From NCBI GenBank assembly GCA_963920765.1, contig OY987242.1, forward strand, positions 16,640,002 through 16,704,001: a stretch of DNA of 64,000 nt, given 5' to 3'. A program made the position numbers and the translations under genes. This DNA is from Ulota crispa. Lineage: Eukaryota > Streptophyta > Bryopsida > Orthotrichales > Orthotrichaceae. The notes beneath the pieces were generated by a model that was not told where the DNA came from, did no database searches, and was given only the letters and a program-made list of their open reading frames with translations. Each line of letters starts with the position of its first letter. Position 1 is the first letter of the stretch. Below are positions 34,801 to 46,803 of the stretch, one piece after another.

Positions 34801-37800
34801 ACCACGGTGCAGGGTTCAAAATTGACTAATTAAAAGTCTTGATGAGAAAGACAAACCTTTGCCCATGGACAATCCTTGGTTCATGTACTTGCAAAGCAGA
34901 TCATGAGCTTTGAGAAAGTTCTTCCTTTCCTTCACGCTCATATCAGCAACAAGTGTGTCCAAACCCTGGTCCCTAAACTGATCTCGCAAAGACCCGTTTG
35001 TTTTGGCACCGTTGGCAGTTGAAGCTGCACTATTAAAATTCTTCTCACTTGGCGGACAGGACACTTGAAGGTCAAGTTGCTCAGTCTTCACCATCGTAAA
35101 ATACTCATTAGCTGTAGTAGCCAATGTCTCCCTTTCTACCTGATCAGGGTTATGCTTGGAATGGTTTGCCAAATAATTTGGGTCATCCTTCATCATTTCC
35201 TTTAGTGGAGAACCCTTTACAGTAACACCAGGGCACCGCAAATGCTTTGCCATCATAACTTTATCATTACTTTCCTTCAAATGATCCTTGGTATCATTCA
35301 ATACTCCAGGATCCTCTGACTTAGGCGGGCGGGAATCAGCATGCATAACACAAAAATAACTTCCCTCAACAATAGAATTTGCACAACGCCGATTTTCTAC
35401 CCAGTAACGTGCCATGCACAGATTACTAGGCTCCACGTTAGGATCAAGTGAAGGGTTTTCCGCCAAACCCTGATGTTTTTCACAATATATCCCTCGGCAT
35501 GCCTGTCGAGGGCACCTTCTCTTCTTAGTTTTGAGAAATGCTGAGCAACCCCAGGCATCTGATTTAAACTTCCATTTCCAAGTCTTTGACGCAGAGTTTA
35601 AGGGACCCTCTCGGGGTAACTTAACACCACTTCCCTGGTCCTTCAACTGCAGTTTTGAGGCTACAGCAACGGTTTCAAGGGTATGATCAACAGCAAACTC
35701 TGATTTTGTAGCATCCACAGAAAAAGCTAGTGTTTGAGAACAATGAGCAACAGGCTCTGATGCAGCTGGACAATGTTCCTGTGCTCAGAACCACATTCTA
35801 ATTGTTCAGCGATAATGAGGTTGCATCACAAACTTGCTAGTACATTCAATTCATACATTTTGCAGATTATAAAGAAGACATCGAAGGCAAAAATTACATT
35901 TCGATTTACTGTTGCAATTAGCAAGGTACATTATTCTGAAGCAACTCTAGTGTAATGCAAGAGTAGTGAAGCGTCACTCAACCATAATCAAGTGATGCTC
36001 AACAAACTGCACTGAAGCGGATTAGGTGCTAACCGTGGCAGCAGACGATGAGGGCCCTGCATCATGCTGCTTCTCAGCTTTCAGTTGCGTTCTCGTAATC
36101 ACGCGTCCAGCCGAAACCAGGGATTGAGATCGGTCAGTTCCCTCCTTGGACTTGCGGGCACGCTTGGATCCTGAATTTCCATCTTTCTCTGCCTTCGGAG
36201 TCACAGATAAAGAGGAAGACGGCCGGGATAATTTATCAGCTGGTACGAAAACGTCACTTTCAGGCTCCATGAGCTCCTGAAAAGCTGGGCCTTTCCATTC
36301 TGTCCAGCTTGGGTCAAGCCCAGGTTGCTCAGGAGCCTCCCAAAGCCTTGCTGCCTCATCCCACAAAATAACTCTTATACATTCCTGTTAAAACGAAGAG
36401 CCGCAGATTCAGTAAACAAACAACAGAATTTGCCGGAAGCTTATTATGAGATAGTACATCTGCATAACATGACTGAGGAGCTAATCGTCTAACATGTTAT
36501 CCTCGTCACTTAAATTTGAGAAACAATAAACGTAAACTACTAGCTTCTTTCGTATGAAAAAGGACCTAGAAGTACGAACCTTTGTCAATTTCTCAATAGT
36601 TGCCGCTGTTTCAGCTTTCAAGCATTCTTGTGTCCACGCATTCAGGCGTTTCTCGACCCAAGATTGCCGTACGTAAACTGGTTCAACAACCTGCATGTGT
36701 AATCAAACCATGAATTCAGAAAGGTCTTAAATTACAAGACCCGTGCACGAGTTAACGTTACACATCAGATTGCTCAAATCATCGACTTGTCTGGCCACGA
36801 CAAGCGGGCATAAAATGCATCCAACAGAATGACAAAATTTCATGGGTAGAATTGCCTGAGCGAAAGAAGTGATAGACGAAGTCACCTTACACAAACAAAC
36901 ATACCAAACAGCCTACGTTGAGCGTACACTTAAGACTTGGAAGACCTTTTCTCTTCCAAAACCCTTATGACTGAACCATTTCTTATTAAATCCATTTCAA
37001 ATTTTGGAAGCGTCCCACATCTTAACGGCCTCTAAGATGAAACGAATCGAGCAACCGATGTATCGCTAACAATGTCTACACATACGGATGACAACCTTTC
37101 TATCCATAAATGTTAATGTGAAAGTCACAAATTGCATCAGAAAGTGTATTTAAATAAACAAAAAGATTTACAAATTATTTTGAAATGTCACGATTAAGGC
37201 AAAGAAGAGGCGTATATGCCATTTATATGCCTCAAACAGCAAGCCGCAGCACCTCTTATTATTCCGGCGTTGTTGTGGCAATACAAATCGCATTTGCTCA
37301 CTTGTTTCTCACTTATTCCATGCAAGAATTGGCAAAAAGAGCCATAAAACTAATGGGACATAACTGCTGTGAGGGCTGTAATTGCCAACGCCAATAAGCA
37401 ATGAAGATATATATTACGAGACACGCAACAATTCACTTGCTCACTCCATGATGTACAGAAGCGACCACCGAAACGTTCAAGCAAAACTAGTAGATCGCAT
37501 ACACAACTGAAATTGCAAAACTTACAGAATGTATACGAACTAGCAAGGCCCCCAACTCCGAGAATTTGGCTGCATCACTGGCCTCCCTCGCGAACTCCTT
37601 CCAAACACTAACATCTCGTGCTCTTTCTATCACGCCCTGTTTCGGAAAAGCGATGTTAAAGATGGAAGAGAATATCGATGAAGTTGCCCTTGGATAATTG
37701 GTATTCTCATCATGCTACAAGCTAAGGAGTAGAAATGTTGAAAGAATCTCACCATTATGTGCAGTCGATCGCTAATATCGAGCATCTCCCAGCCCAAACT

Positions 37801-38839
37801 CAGAAATGTACGACGCCTTGGTGCCCCTGTGTCTATCACCAGACGAAACCAGTCATCATGAGTTCCTGACAGCAGAGGCTCTGGCTTTTGGTTGATGTCA
37901 CATATATTCTGTGCATCTATCCATATATAAGCTCGGTTAGTGACCACGTATATAGGGACCCAATCCTTTTTCCCATAAGTGGGCATGGCCTTCACTGTTG
38001 CTGCTCTACAATCTTCCACTCTAACCTGCACGGCTGCCTGCCATTTTCCTCTCCACTGCAACAACAAATGTCTGTATAAGTCTTCTGGAGACCAAGTTGG
38101 TTAGGATAAATATTAGATAATACAGTAAAAAGGCAGACACCGCTATAAAACTCCACGATCGATTCCAATGACCACATAAAGAGTTCACTCCCATGAAATA
38201 CTCCCAAGCTACAACAGTCACGCCCAGTCAGAAACATAATAATGGTCAGAAAATCATAGGTAATTCCCTTTGATAGTGTGAGCTCTAGGATAGGGTTCAT
38301 ACCTTTATCCACACAGCCTTCCCAGATCCCTGGTGCTTCAAGCTGACATCGTATTTCTTGACTGGCGCGGCCGCTTGAATGAAACTTACAGGAGGCTGCA
38401 GACGAGGCGTGATTTCAGAAACAGGGACCACAGCAAGCTCCAAAGGCGTGATGGCTGGTGCAATCGCAGGCCCCTGAGTCTTCAGGGACACGACATTATT
38501 TTCAAAAGGAACAAGTTCTTGGTTCGTCGGAACAACGAAATCTTGTGTGGAATTCTCGATCGTCGAGCTGGCAAATGCATGCCCGTTTCCAACTCCATTC
38601 GGCATTTCTCCATTCACGAGGTTCACGGCTGCTAGATCACGCGAGGCAGCACTCTCAGTCCCCGGCAGGAAGTCAAAGTGGTCATCATCAACAGGAGCGA
38701 GAGGGAAATTCGCCCTCAGACCATGCTCATCCAGATTGTGCTCGAACGCCATCAACTCCTCCTGCTCCTCCACAGTGAAGTTGGATTCACCTCCCGCCTC
38801 CGGGAGGTCGAACAAGAGCTTGAGCAGAGACATGGTCAC
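28839..38839 (-). CDS. SUVR5: SUVR5-like C2H2 zinc-finger SET histone methyltransferase, 15 exons, 1671 aa
   Basis: Exons: 38839-38303, 38055-37753, 37636-37526, 36690-36580, 36384-36034, 35778-34857, 33803-33550, 33406-31927, 31630-31398, 31263-31102, 31001-30885, 30748-30645, 30377-30243, 29628-29541, 28946-28839. All introns are GT/AG; total 5016 bp. SUVR5 proteins are nuclear, bind DNA through zinc fingers and deposit repressive H3K9 methylation. VWIK joins WRGKWQAAV across exons 1-2 as in SUVR5. Exon 6 has Cys/His motifs (CSAFL, CMARY). Exon 8 (residues 864-1356) has about six C2H2 fingers, including a pair ending LLPDL.RHHQA.H. A Cys-rich pre-SET precedes the SET domain: GWG (1528-1530), [15 protein letters not shown] (1605-1611), ELAYDY with catalytic Tyr1647, then a post-SET CPCYC...CRG (1657-1668). 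All key residues are present, so it looks functional. It is longer than Arabidopsis SUVR5 (about 1380 aa). The exon 10 acceptor at 31264 was chosen over one 19 bp upstream to keep frame. Confidence 0.92.
29025..29415. mobile_element. Mutator-like MITE in the last intron of the SUVR5-like gene, 391 bp
   Basis: The left end reads GGGAAATTTACAATAGGGGC and the complement of the right end reads GGGGAAATTACAAATAGGGG. Arms extend past 150 bp, including CCAAAAACTTAGAGG and its complement. The flanks AAAAATGTA and AAAAATATA agree at 8 of 9 positions, consistent with a 9 bp duplication. It lies in the intron between exons 14 and 15 and leaves the splice sites intact. Confidence 0.75.
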
Positions 38840-39289
38840 GTCCCACGTCCCACGGCCAATCCCGCGTCTGCCCTAACTCTTCACAGACGCGCAATACATA
38901 TACAGGCTCCGCATCTCCGCGACCTTCAAAACCTCACGTCAACCAAAAATACTCCGCTTTGCCAAAAATCTATAAGCTAAAAAGCGAAATCAATAACCGG
39001 GCTCCTGCATCAATCCGAACGAAAAAAAATTGGCGCAACCACTGTTTCGAAGCTCTTGAATCCGAACCTGCACCAAAAAAGAAGCTGCGGCCATCGAGGG
39101 AGAGCATATCCGATTGCGCGCTGTCAATTCGAGCGTGCGCGCGATTAAGATTGCATCCGGAGGCGATAGAACCCAAACCCTAGCACCCGAGAGCAACCAT
39201 CGTTATAAACCATACTGTCCCGCGAGAGAGCAACTGTGTGAAGTCCCACTTCGGTTGGCGCTCTGGACCCGATTTGATAGTGACGCACT
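38840..39289. promoter_or_regulatory. Upstream flank of the SUVR5-like gene
   Basis: Relatively GC-rich stretch next to the SUVR5 start on the minus strand, likely 5' untranslated region and promoter. Frames here in several phases are unconvincing. No TATA box stands out. Confidence 0.3.
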
Positions 39290-39386
39290 TGGGCACGGGC
39301 ACGGGTACAGGCACGGGTACAGGCACGGGCACGGGTACGGGTACGTGCTCGGGTACGGGCTCGGGCTCGGATACGGGCACGGGCAT
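39290..39386. repeat. G-rich hexanucleotide array (GGGCAC/GGGTAC)
   Basis: About sixteen hexamers of the type GGGYAC or GGGCTC follow each other on the plus strand, about 450-550 bp upstream of the SUVR5-like ATG. GGG runs spaced by 3 nt could form a G-quadruplex on the plus strand. Because the unit is six bases, every frame is open and codes for dipeptide repeats such as Gly-Thr or Ala-Arg, which I regard as artefacts. Confidence 0.9.
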
Positions 39387-39934
39387 GTATACCCTGCCGT
39401 TCGAGGTAGCACGTGGCGGGTATCAATCGGGGGAAAATAAGGCCGTTCAGGTCTGGACCGGGCCTTGCTTCTCGTTGAAGTTGTCGTGGAGTGACAGCTC
39501 AGTGATTTACTGATCGCATAATTTTTTGTTAGTGAGTGGGAAGAGCCTTTGCATGCCAAGATTATTAGAGCAGCACAAGAATATAAGGTAGGAGCACCCA
39601 TAAGTGTGAAACTAAGGGTTTTGGGGTTGGAAAATAAATTGATGCATTTTGAAAAAAATAGTGTTAATTCTTCAACATTGAAGGGGACAATTTTTGTTTG
39701 TAGGAATAAATTATTTATTGTATGGGCAAAAAAAACGTTTTTTTATTTGATATTTTTTTGAAAGTGATGGTCCATCGTAGAAGGTAAAAAATGACCTCAT
39801 TAATTGCACTCATATTTTCAAGGAACCCAAATTATGAGAAATTTCAAAGTCGCGGTGTTGGGTCCCAAGCTACCCTTAGTGTAATTTTCATGAGAGCACC
39901 ATGCACTATTGACATTTGCAACTTTTAAAAATAA
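39387..39934. other. No recognisable gene
   Basis: A frame at 39549-39761 is short and unrecognised. Nothing else seen. Confidence 0.4.
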
Positions 39935-39943
39935 TCTTTTAAT

Positions 39944-40349
39944 GGGAATTGATATGTGTACCACACCTTTGAACTATTGTACCACATCCCCAGGGTAAAC
40001 TTTAGATTTCTACCATCAAAAAGCTGAATTTGAGAATTTGGAATTGAGATTTGGACTCAAAGACCATGATTTAGTTTAGAGCCAATAAAAAGTTGCAATT
40101 CAACAACACCAATGAAAAAGTTTAGCTAGAAGAAAAGTGTTACTTTGACTTTTGTATGTAAAAATATATAAACTTTTTCATTGGATGTTGTTGAATTGCA
40201 ACTTTTTGCATGATTCTAGATTAAATCATGGTCTCTAAGTCCAAATCTGAATTCCAAATTCTCAAATTCGTTTTTTGATGGTAGAAATCTAAAGTTGACC
40301 CCGGGATGTGGTACAACAGCTCAAAGGTGTGGTACACATATCAATTCCC
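39944..40349. mobile_element. 406 bp Mutator-like foldback MITE, copy 1
   Basis: The left end reads GGGAATTGATATGTGTACCA and the right end is the complement of the same sequence. The arms run for about 190 bp each. The flanks TCTTTTAAT and TATTTTAAC match at 7 of 9 positions, so a 9 bp duplication is likely. A second 406 bp copy lies at 50621-51026. Confidence 0.75.
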
Positions 40350-40611
40350 TATTTTAACATGTGGGCACCACTATAGATGTCATTGTTCACTTTAAAACAT
40401 TGTACAGGGGCAGGCACAGTGACCATCCTTGGTGTTTAAGGGTTAAGTCAAGAAGAGGAAATCAAAAATATTGGCATCGATTTGAAAGTTCCAATTGCAA
40501 ACATTTGTTGTAAAGATTTTTCAAAGTCCTAAATCACTAAAAATGTATAGTTGTGTGTAGGAGATGCTAAAAATGTCACTTACTAAAGTCTTTAGTGTGC
40601 TCATATACTCA
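40350..40611. other. Spacer before the Harbinger element
   Basis: No feature except a TAAGGGTTAAG terminal-type motif near 40435 and TAGTGTGCTCATA near 40593, which recurs on the other side of the Harbinger element near 46730. Confidence 0.35.
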
Positions 40612-41704
40612 TAATGGTATGTTCCCACATGGCTTGTAGAAAGAGCAAATGTAAAAGGGTAAGTGTGGCTATTGTTTCTTTTGGTTTTTGAAAAAAAATT
40701 GTCATTGCGCTCGGTCTAATTTTTTAGAGTGGGCGTAGGGTTTACTGGCCAGCGTTCACATATGAAGGGTGTTCAGGGCTTCTCCTCCCCCCTTCCCTGC
40801 CAGCATGGCATTCAATAATCATGGCTAGGAGGGGGGGTTCCCACATCTTCTCAGCTTTTGCTGGATTTCGCATCACTCTTACCTTTCAGCTAATCACGAT
40901 CTCATGTCTCGCTCCTCCTTGCCTGCTTGCACGGTCGTTGTCGCCTCCTTGCGCGCTCCGCCTTGCTTTTCACTTGCTTGCGCGCTCATGCTGGCGTTCT
41001 CTGTCGCTTGTCCTTGCCTCCTCACGTCCTCACGCACTCCTCATAGCCTCTTGTTTGTCGCTCCTCCTGGCGCGCTCCTCCCTTCCTCCTCTCACGCTCC
41101 TCCTGGCGTGTTTGTTTTCACGCATGCAGCTATTTGTCACTGCAGTGCTTGTTCTTATGCTTGATGCAATTTTCTTTGGTTGAGGGTTTAGTTTCTGCTA
41201 AATTGCTGGGTTTTTGTGCTTTGTGAGGGTGGACCTCGCAATTCTCTTTTTTTGTGATTTGCTTTAATACGGGAGTTGCCACGGCGATCCACAAGACTCG
41301 ATTCATTCAAAGCGGAGTTCATTCCCAGTTTGTGAGTAATCGCCCCAAGGAAGGTACATTTTGAAGTTTTTCTTTTCATTCTTATTCTCAATCGTTGTGT
41401 GAGATCTTCACAGATTCCATTGAAATCGTGGTCTATTGTTGCTGTGTGTGAGGAGGGGGGTTCTGGTCTGTTATTGTCCTTGGTTGCTTTTTCTTTCGGT
41501 GCTTTTGCTGAATGAGTTTGCTGTACAAGAGAGTATCTAAAAGAGTAGCCAATAGGGGTTATGATGAGGAAGACAGACTATAGGATTTTATTCACAGCGT
41601 AGTTTTGTTTACCTCAATTCAATTGATTGCGGTTTTTCATCTTTTGCCAATTGAAGCATTAATGGCTTTTCTCGTTGATTCATGTTTAAGGTGATTCAAA
41701 GGAA

Positions 41705-42884
41705 ATGGACAAGAACAATGAACCAAATTTGTCTTTCTTTCTTGGGGTGTGGTTGTTGATCCAAGTCATGCTTTCGCACATTACTTCTGATTTGCTTGCT
41801 CCGCGTATTGAGGTGGAAGACGATAGACTTGCTATGGAGGATATCATATAAAGGCTTTCTGAGCCAACGGGAGATGATTTCTTGTTAACGCAGATGGCTC
41901 TAAATACTTACCAGTTATGCCCCTCTTCCATAATGTTGGATGAGGACCTTGGCTTTTAGGTTAAGCCCCGGTTGACAACCTAGTTCTTGCAGTTTTTGAT
42001 GACCGAATACGATGAAAAGTGGTGGCTTGAATTTTTTAGAATGCCAAAGAGGACTGTGATGGCCTTGGCGGATTTGCTTCCCCTCCAACTTTGCCAGCAA
42101 GACACAAGGTATCGCGTAGCCATTCCCGTCCGAGTCTGAGTCGCTTGTGTTTTGTTCAAACTAGCCCAAGGTTCCTTTTTGATGTTGTACTCTAAGTTCT
42201 TTGCCATCAGCAAAAGTATAGTGTCCAAAGCTTTACGAGAAGTAGTACACGCCATCAATAACGCTTTGAGACACCATATTGCTTGGCCAATGAGTGAACG
42301 TCTTAGATTCACACAACAGAAGTTTGCAGATTTGTGTGGGCTTCCCTCTGTTGTTGGTACGATAGATGGTACCCATATCTCAATAGCCAAACCCAGGCAT
42401 GTCCCAATTGATTATTTTTACTTTAAAACTGGTGGATACTCACTCAATTGCCAAGCTGTTATAGATTTGGATAAAAGATTTTTGGATCTTTACTTGGGCA
42501 TGCCTAGATCAACAAATGACTCTCGGGTTCTTCGACGCTCTTCATTGTATGAACTTGCAACTCATTAGAATTTATTCAATAACCAAGCAGGTTTGCAGGG
42601 TTTCTCTCCTTACTTGTTAGGTGATCAAGGGTATCTGTTGTTGCCATGGCTGATGGTTCCCCATCGCCAAAACACTAATCTCTCTATAGCAGAGACACTT
42701 CTCAACAGGAAATTGCAAAAAAGGTGTTGCATAGTGAGAAAGCCTTCGGCATTTTGAAGCAATCGTTTAAGGAATTGCTAAATATATTAGACTTGGATGT
42801 CTTGTTTTACCAAATGTGATTGTGTGTTGTGCCATCCTTCACAACATGCTATTAGGGCAAATGCAGGAGGAGGTGGAGAGTTAA
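41705..42884 (+). pseudogene. Harbinger DDE transposase (DDE_Tnp_4 family), inactivated
   Basis: The frame starting ATG at 41705 runs in one phase through five nonsense codons at 41849 (TAA), 41957 (TAG), 41981 (TAG), 42137 (TGA) and 42566 (TAG). It then shifts at an A-run near 42716 and again near 42822. Family motifs are clear: an N-terminal helix-turn-helix-like region (SKSIVSKALREVV), GTIDGTHI with the first catalytic Asp (42365), YFKTGGYSLNCQAVID, GMPRSTNDSRVLR, LLGDQGYLLLPWLM with the second Asp (42623) and SEKAFGILKQ with the catalytic Glu (42736). These nucleases cut at the TIRs and insert at TWA. All catalytic residues survive. Every stop can be explained by one C-to-T or G-to-A change, pointing to decay by cytosine deamination. 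Confidence 0.88.
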
Positions 42885-43699
42885 TTAGTTGTTCTTTGAA
42901 CACTAGGACTATGCACTGAGACAGTTGATGAGAACGGCAGGGACTTTGAAGCAGCACACGTTGAAGATGTTGGGGAGGCAATGCTAGAGACCGCAGGGAG
43001 TGCTGTAGCCATGGAAAAAAGAACACAACTTGGCCTACAGCTAAGTTCTCAAAGACTTGCACCACCTTGAGGCTGATGGTAACATTCACGAGTCCTGTAT
43101 GAACCATTTCAATTTCTCATTCACATCGATAGAGATTCAGGAACCACATTTTAATATAAAATTGAAAAAAAAACAAAATAAATCTTTGGAAACAAGTGTA
43201 ACCTTTATTAATAATCAAATTTGGATGATACATAATTCAAATCGTAAGTAATCATGTGTCCACAACCTGATTACTTGTAAGAGTGTCCAAAAAAAAATGC
43301 ACTATTTTAGCCTAATTGCTGTGAATACATTTTTGCTGTGAATTGCAGGGGCAATACCAATCCTAGACAAGTCGAATGCAATACCAATGTACAGAAACTT
43401 TCTCAGTTCCTTCCTCCACTGACACGATACCGTTCAAGGCAGTGAAGCGTCAGGGCACATCTCACTCTAGCATGGTTGGAGTCGTATCTAGGTTGACGTC
43501 ATTTTCATTTTCTCCTCCATCTTTATCCTGGTCTGCTATTGCGTCGTCACCTTGGTTTGTTGCAACTCCTCCGCATATATGGATCTTTGGAATTGGGTAG
43601 GCCCCGTCCGTATCAGCGTGTTCTGTAGCTTGCCGAGGGAAGCGGTGGGGGCCTAACTATGCCAAGGTTGAGCATTCCGCCCTTGTCTTGTCTCAGTTG

Positions 43700-44990
43700 C
43701 CGTTCTTTCCAAAGCTCTGGCTGAGAACGCATGAAATATTAGATAAACATCCAACAATTTGAGATTGCTTCTCAATTGAAATTTTGGCTATTGCGTTTGC
43801 TTCCAGTGTGCTTGCACATAGAGCCGCTAATCTTTTCACGCTAGAATAGCATCTATTACTCAAAAATTGTGAAGTGAGCTTGGATCTTGGCTCTTTCGAG
43901 CTCTCGATTGGAGTGAGCAATGTCCTCCATGCGTTTTGACATGTTCTCCCTTGCCGCCTTTGTAGCGTCAGCTATCACGGTATGCCCTGCCAAATTCTTG
44001 CATCTTACACCCGTATTCCCCACTTTCTTGCCTTGAGAAAAAAAAAAACTCCCTGAGGAACTGATTACTTGTGGCCTCACTCCAAGAGGTAGACCACCAC
44101 CGACCTCCCAAGATGGAGGTGTGAAGTTGACAAGAGGAGTTCTGACCTAGTTGCTTGGAGTTGATGAGTAGCTGCGAGATGGCATGGTTGAACTACCAGG
44201 TGACCTGGGTGGGCTATCCTGCAGATGAACAGCATCAGGTCCACTGCTCTCAATTTGAGTTGGGTCATCTGGTCCATGGCACATGGTATTGTCATCTGCA
44301 CCTTTGTTTGCTACTTCATAGCCTCCATAGTTGGAATCATGCGGTGACAAGAGATCCCTCTCATGTGGGGGGTTGATTTGGGGTCTCAAATAGAACCATC
44401 TATCAATCGCCAAGAAAACGTCTTGGCCGAATTGCCGAGGCAATCCCTCATCCTTTGCTGCAATGATGTCAGGGTCCAATAGTCTTGCATGTTATGTCTA
44501 GTGCGATGGTGGTAATTTGAAACTTTCTTATACTCACCCAAGACTAGATGCCATTTGCCCTTGCAAGCGGCCGGGTCTTGTGCTCAGGGGGAGACATTGG
44601 CAGCCGTGACATCCTGCAAGATCCTTGTCCACTTCTTTGTGTCAAAGATCATGTTGTCTCGACCATTGGTGACATCTATCTCATCCACAAAGGCCTTCTG
44701 TTTTGTGGTAACCAATGCCGGTACCTCCACGTGACTCCAATTAGGCAAGTGATCCTTCCTTTGCCGTTTGTTGCTCTGGTTCTAGGTACTTGACGGGTTT
44801 GCAATTAGAACTATAGGACTGTTGCTGCTTCCGACCGGCACGCAACTTCCACTTCCGATGCTCCCAATGGGCACCTGCGGCTGTTTTGGTGATGACGGTG
44901 GTGGCCGGAAGGTGGTCAACGGTGTTCTTAAACGTGGTGGGGGCATATTCACCTGCAAGCCGAAAACTGGAAAACCAGCAGCACCTGCCA
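43700..44990 (-). pseudogene. Harbinger-associated Myb/SANT-like protein, frameshifted
   Basis: Reading the minus strand, a Pro-rich start (44991 downward) is followed after a frameshift by a trihelix/SANT-like domain at about 44750-44480: NWSHVEV, a TKKWTRILQDV helix, CKGKWHLVLGEYKKV and the YWT tail. One in-frame stop interrupts it near 44590. After another shift, AIDRWFYLRPQINPPH (44479-44147) and a C-terminal Lys/Arg/Glu helix (SKRMEDIAHSNRELERAKI, 44037-43859) follow. Such proteins accompany PIF/Harbinger transposases and help bind and import them. It is convergent with the transposase. It is broken, but the domain is well recognisable. Confidence 0.7.
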
Positions 44991-46681
44991 CAAAGAAAGA
45001 AGTTACTGTGAATGTACTTTACAGGAAGCCAACCTAAAGTCAGTCAGGTCCAGTTTCACACCCTACACTTTTTTAAGAACCGAAATGAAGAATTCAATCT
45101 CATTTGGGTGTTGAAGTGGTTTTTTGGGTTGTGCAGGTTACCATAAGGTTGGAACTACATGCTCATTGACCTACGGATGAATGGCAGCCTCTCATTGTTA
45201 TTTTGTGTAGTTCATGAAGAGTCAAGCATGCTATGTACCTTCCTTCACTCTCCTCCAAAAACACAACTCATTCAATCTGACACTCATTTGTGCGTTGGAG
45301 TCCTTGTATGGTATGTGCAGGTCAAGATGGAGCAAGAGGACAGGGCCAACTTTTAATTGAACTCAAAACAGATAAAATAGAATTAACAAACATGTTCAAC
45401 TATCCTTACTTTTTTGAAGTGAAAAGCATTTGCATGTGTTTATTTTATGGTATGTACAGTAGCATCAACAAAATCTAAGGTGAAAGTCTAATCAATCTTC
45501 TATTTTTGAGAGAAATTTTATTTGAAATGAATGGAAGTTGAATTTCAGATGTGCAAAAAGATGAATTCATGAATAAAAAACATTTGTGCTCACTGGAAGA
45601 ACTGGAAGAGTGACTCACCATTAAGAGGAATGCTCGCAGTTGAGGCGAGCTTGCAGCTGGGCGGGTAGAGGCATTATAGGAGCCGAAACTCAAGTGATTC
45701 TCCATTGTCTTGCTCCATTCCGGCAGTGGTCACATTTGCAGCAGCAATGGAGGTGCAAGTGGAGGGAAAATGATTTGTTAGCAAGCGTGCAACTGTTGGT
45801 CAATGATGCAAAGATTCTAGAAGGAGGTGAACTCAGAAGTTTAGAAAGGTCTACATGGTACAATAGTTCAACTCTTGGTTGTTAAAATTGCTTATTCAGG
45901 AGGAGAGTAGAGTTTGAAATTAGAAGGGGAGAGGCTAGCTGCTCTACGGCATTGGAGGATTGACCCTCTGTTCATGTATTGCTATTGTTTAAACTATAAC
46001 ATATGTCTCATTTCAATTGAACAATCAACAACAACATGGGCAACTATCTTGTGACTTGGGACAAGGGAGAATCAAAGGGAAGGTTCAAGCATCTACATGC
46101 ACAAAGAGGCAAAAACAAAAATACAAAAAACAATAAAAGAAATAGTGTCAAAGGGGGATCAGTGGGCAGCGACGTCAACATACCTTGTAATATTTGATGC
46201 GCTCATGTTGATGGAAGAGTAATCTCTATGATCAACAACCAGAGACTTCTCCTCAAGTATGCAAACTCGGAGGCAAACTTGGCGGCTTCCTCAAGCGCCG
46301 TCAGTCAAAGAGGCAAGGCGGAAAAGGGACTGCCAACCAAAAGTTACATGCTATTTTTTAAATTGGTCTTTACTACTTGATCCCAAAAGACACATTTACT
46401 AAAAACTGTTGAACCCTTTCCTATTTTTCCTCAAATCTTTGATTTTGATAGAATTTGAACTATCTAAAATTTTGTAAGTCTCTGCGGAAATCTAGGAGTA
46501 TTATCACCCTAACTTCCTAAATTGCGGTGAAATCGAACGTCTCATGAGGGAGCCAGCTAGGATTAGGCTGTAAAACCGCCTGCTAGTGTGAACCCATGCC
46601 CTTTTAATAACCCTTAAAAGCGATGCCACCTTAAACCTAAGTACATGTGGGAACATACCATAATACTAACTTGAGGACATG

Positions 46682-46803
46682 CTTGAGGAGTTCTTAAATA
46701 GTGAGATGGGACACTCAAAACTATGGCATAGTGTGCTCATACGCTCATACGCTCATAGGACTAACTTGAGGAGTTCATAAATAGTGAGATGGGACACTCA
46801 AAA
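46682..46803. repeat. Duplicated 40 bp block beside the Harbinger element
   Basis: CTTGAGGAGTTC(T/A)TAAATAGTGAGATGGGACACTCAAAAC occurs at 46682 and again near 46765, separated by a CTCATACG repeat. The spacer holds TAGTGTGCTCATA, also present just left of the Harbinger insertion. Confidence 0.7.

Larger units (their letters stand above)
40615..46660. mobile_element. PIF/Harbinger transposon, complete ends, inactivated, 6046 bp
   Basis: The left end TGGTATGTTCCCACATG (40615-40631) is perfectly repeated in inverted orientation at the right end (46644-46660). TAA flanks both sides (40612-40614 and 46661-46663), the 3 bp TWA duplication of PIF/Harbinger. Inside are a DDE transposase relic on the plus strand and a Myb/SANT partner relic on the minus strand, arranged convergently as is usual for the superfamily. 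Both genes are broken, so it cannot move by itself now. From about 40830 to 41180 there is a CTCCT/GCTTG-rich stretch whose open frame looks spurious. No gene is evident from 45000 to 46640. Confidence 0.9.

Noticed and set aside
38333-38876. Plus-strand frames opposite SUVR5 exon 1
   Set aside because: Shadow frames of a conserved coding exon.
39145-39513. Frames with Gly-Thr, Ala-Arg or Pro-Val dipeptide repeats
   Set aside because: Produced by the hexanucleotide array, open in every phase.
40821-41183. Leu/Ser/Ala-rich 120-residue frame in the Harbinger leader
   Set aside because: Low-complexity CTCCT-rich DNA without a domain, open in two phases.
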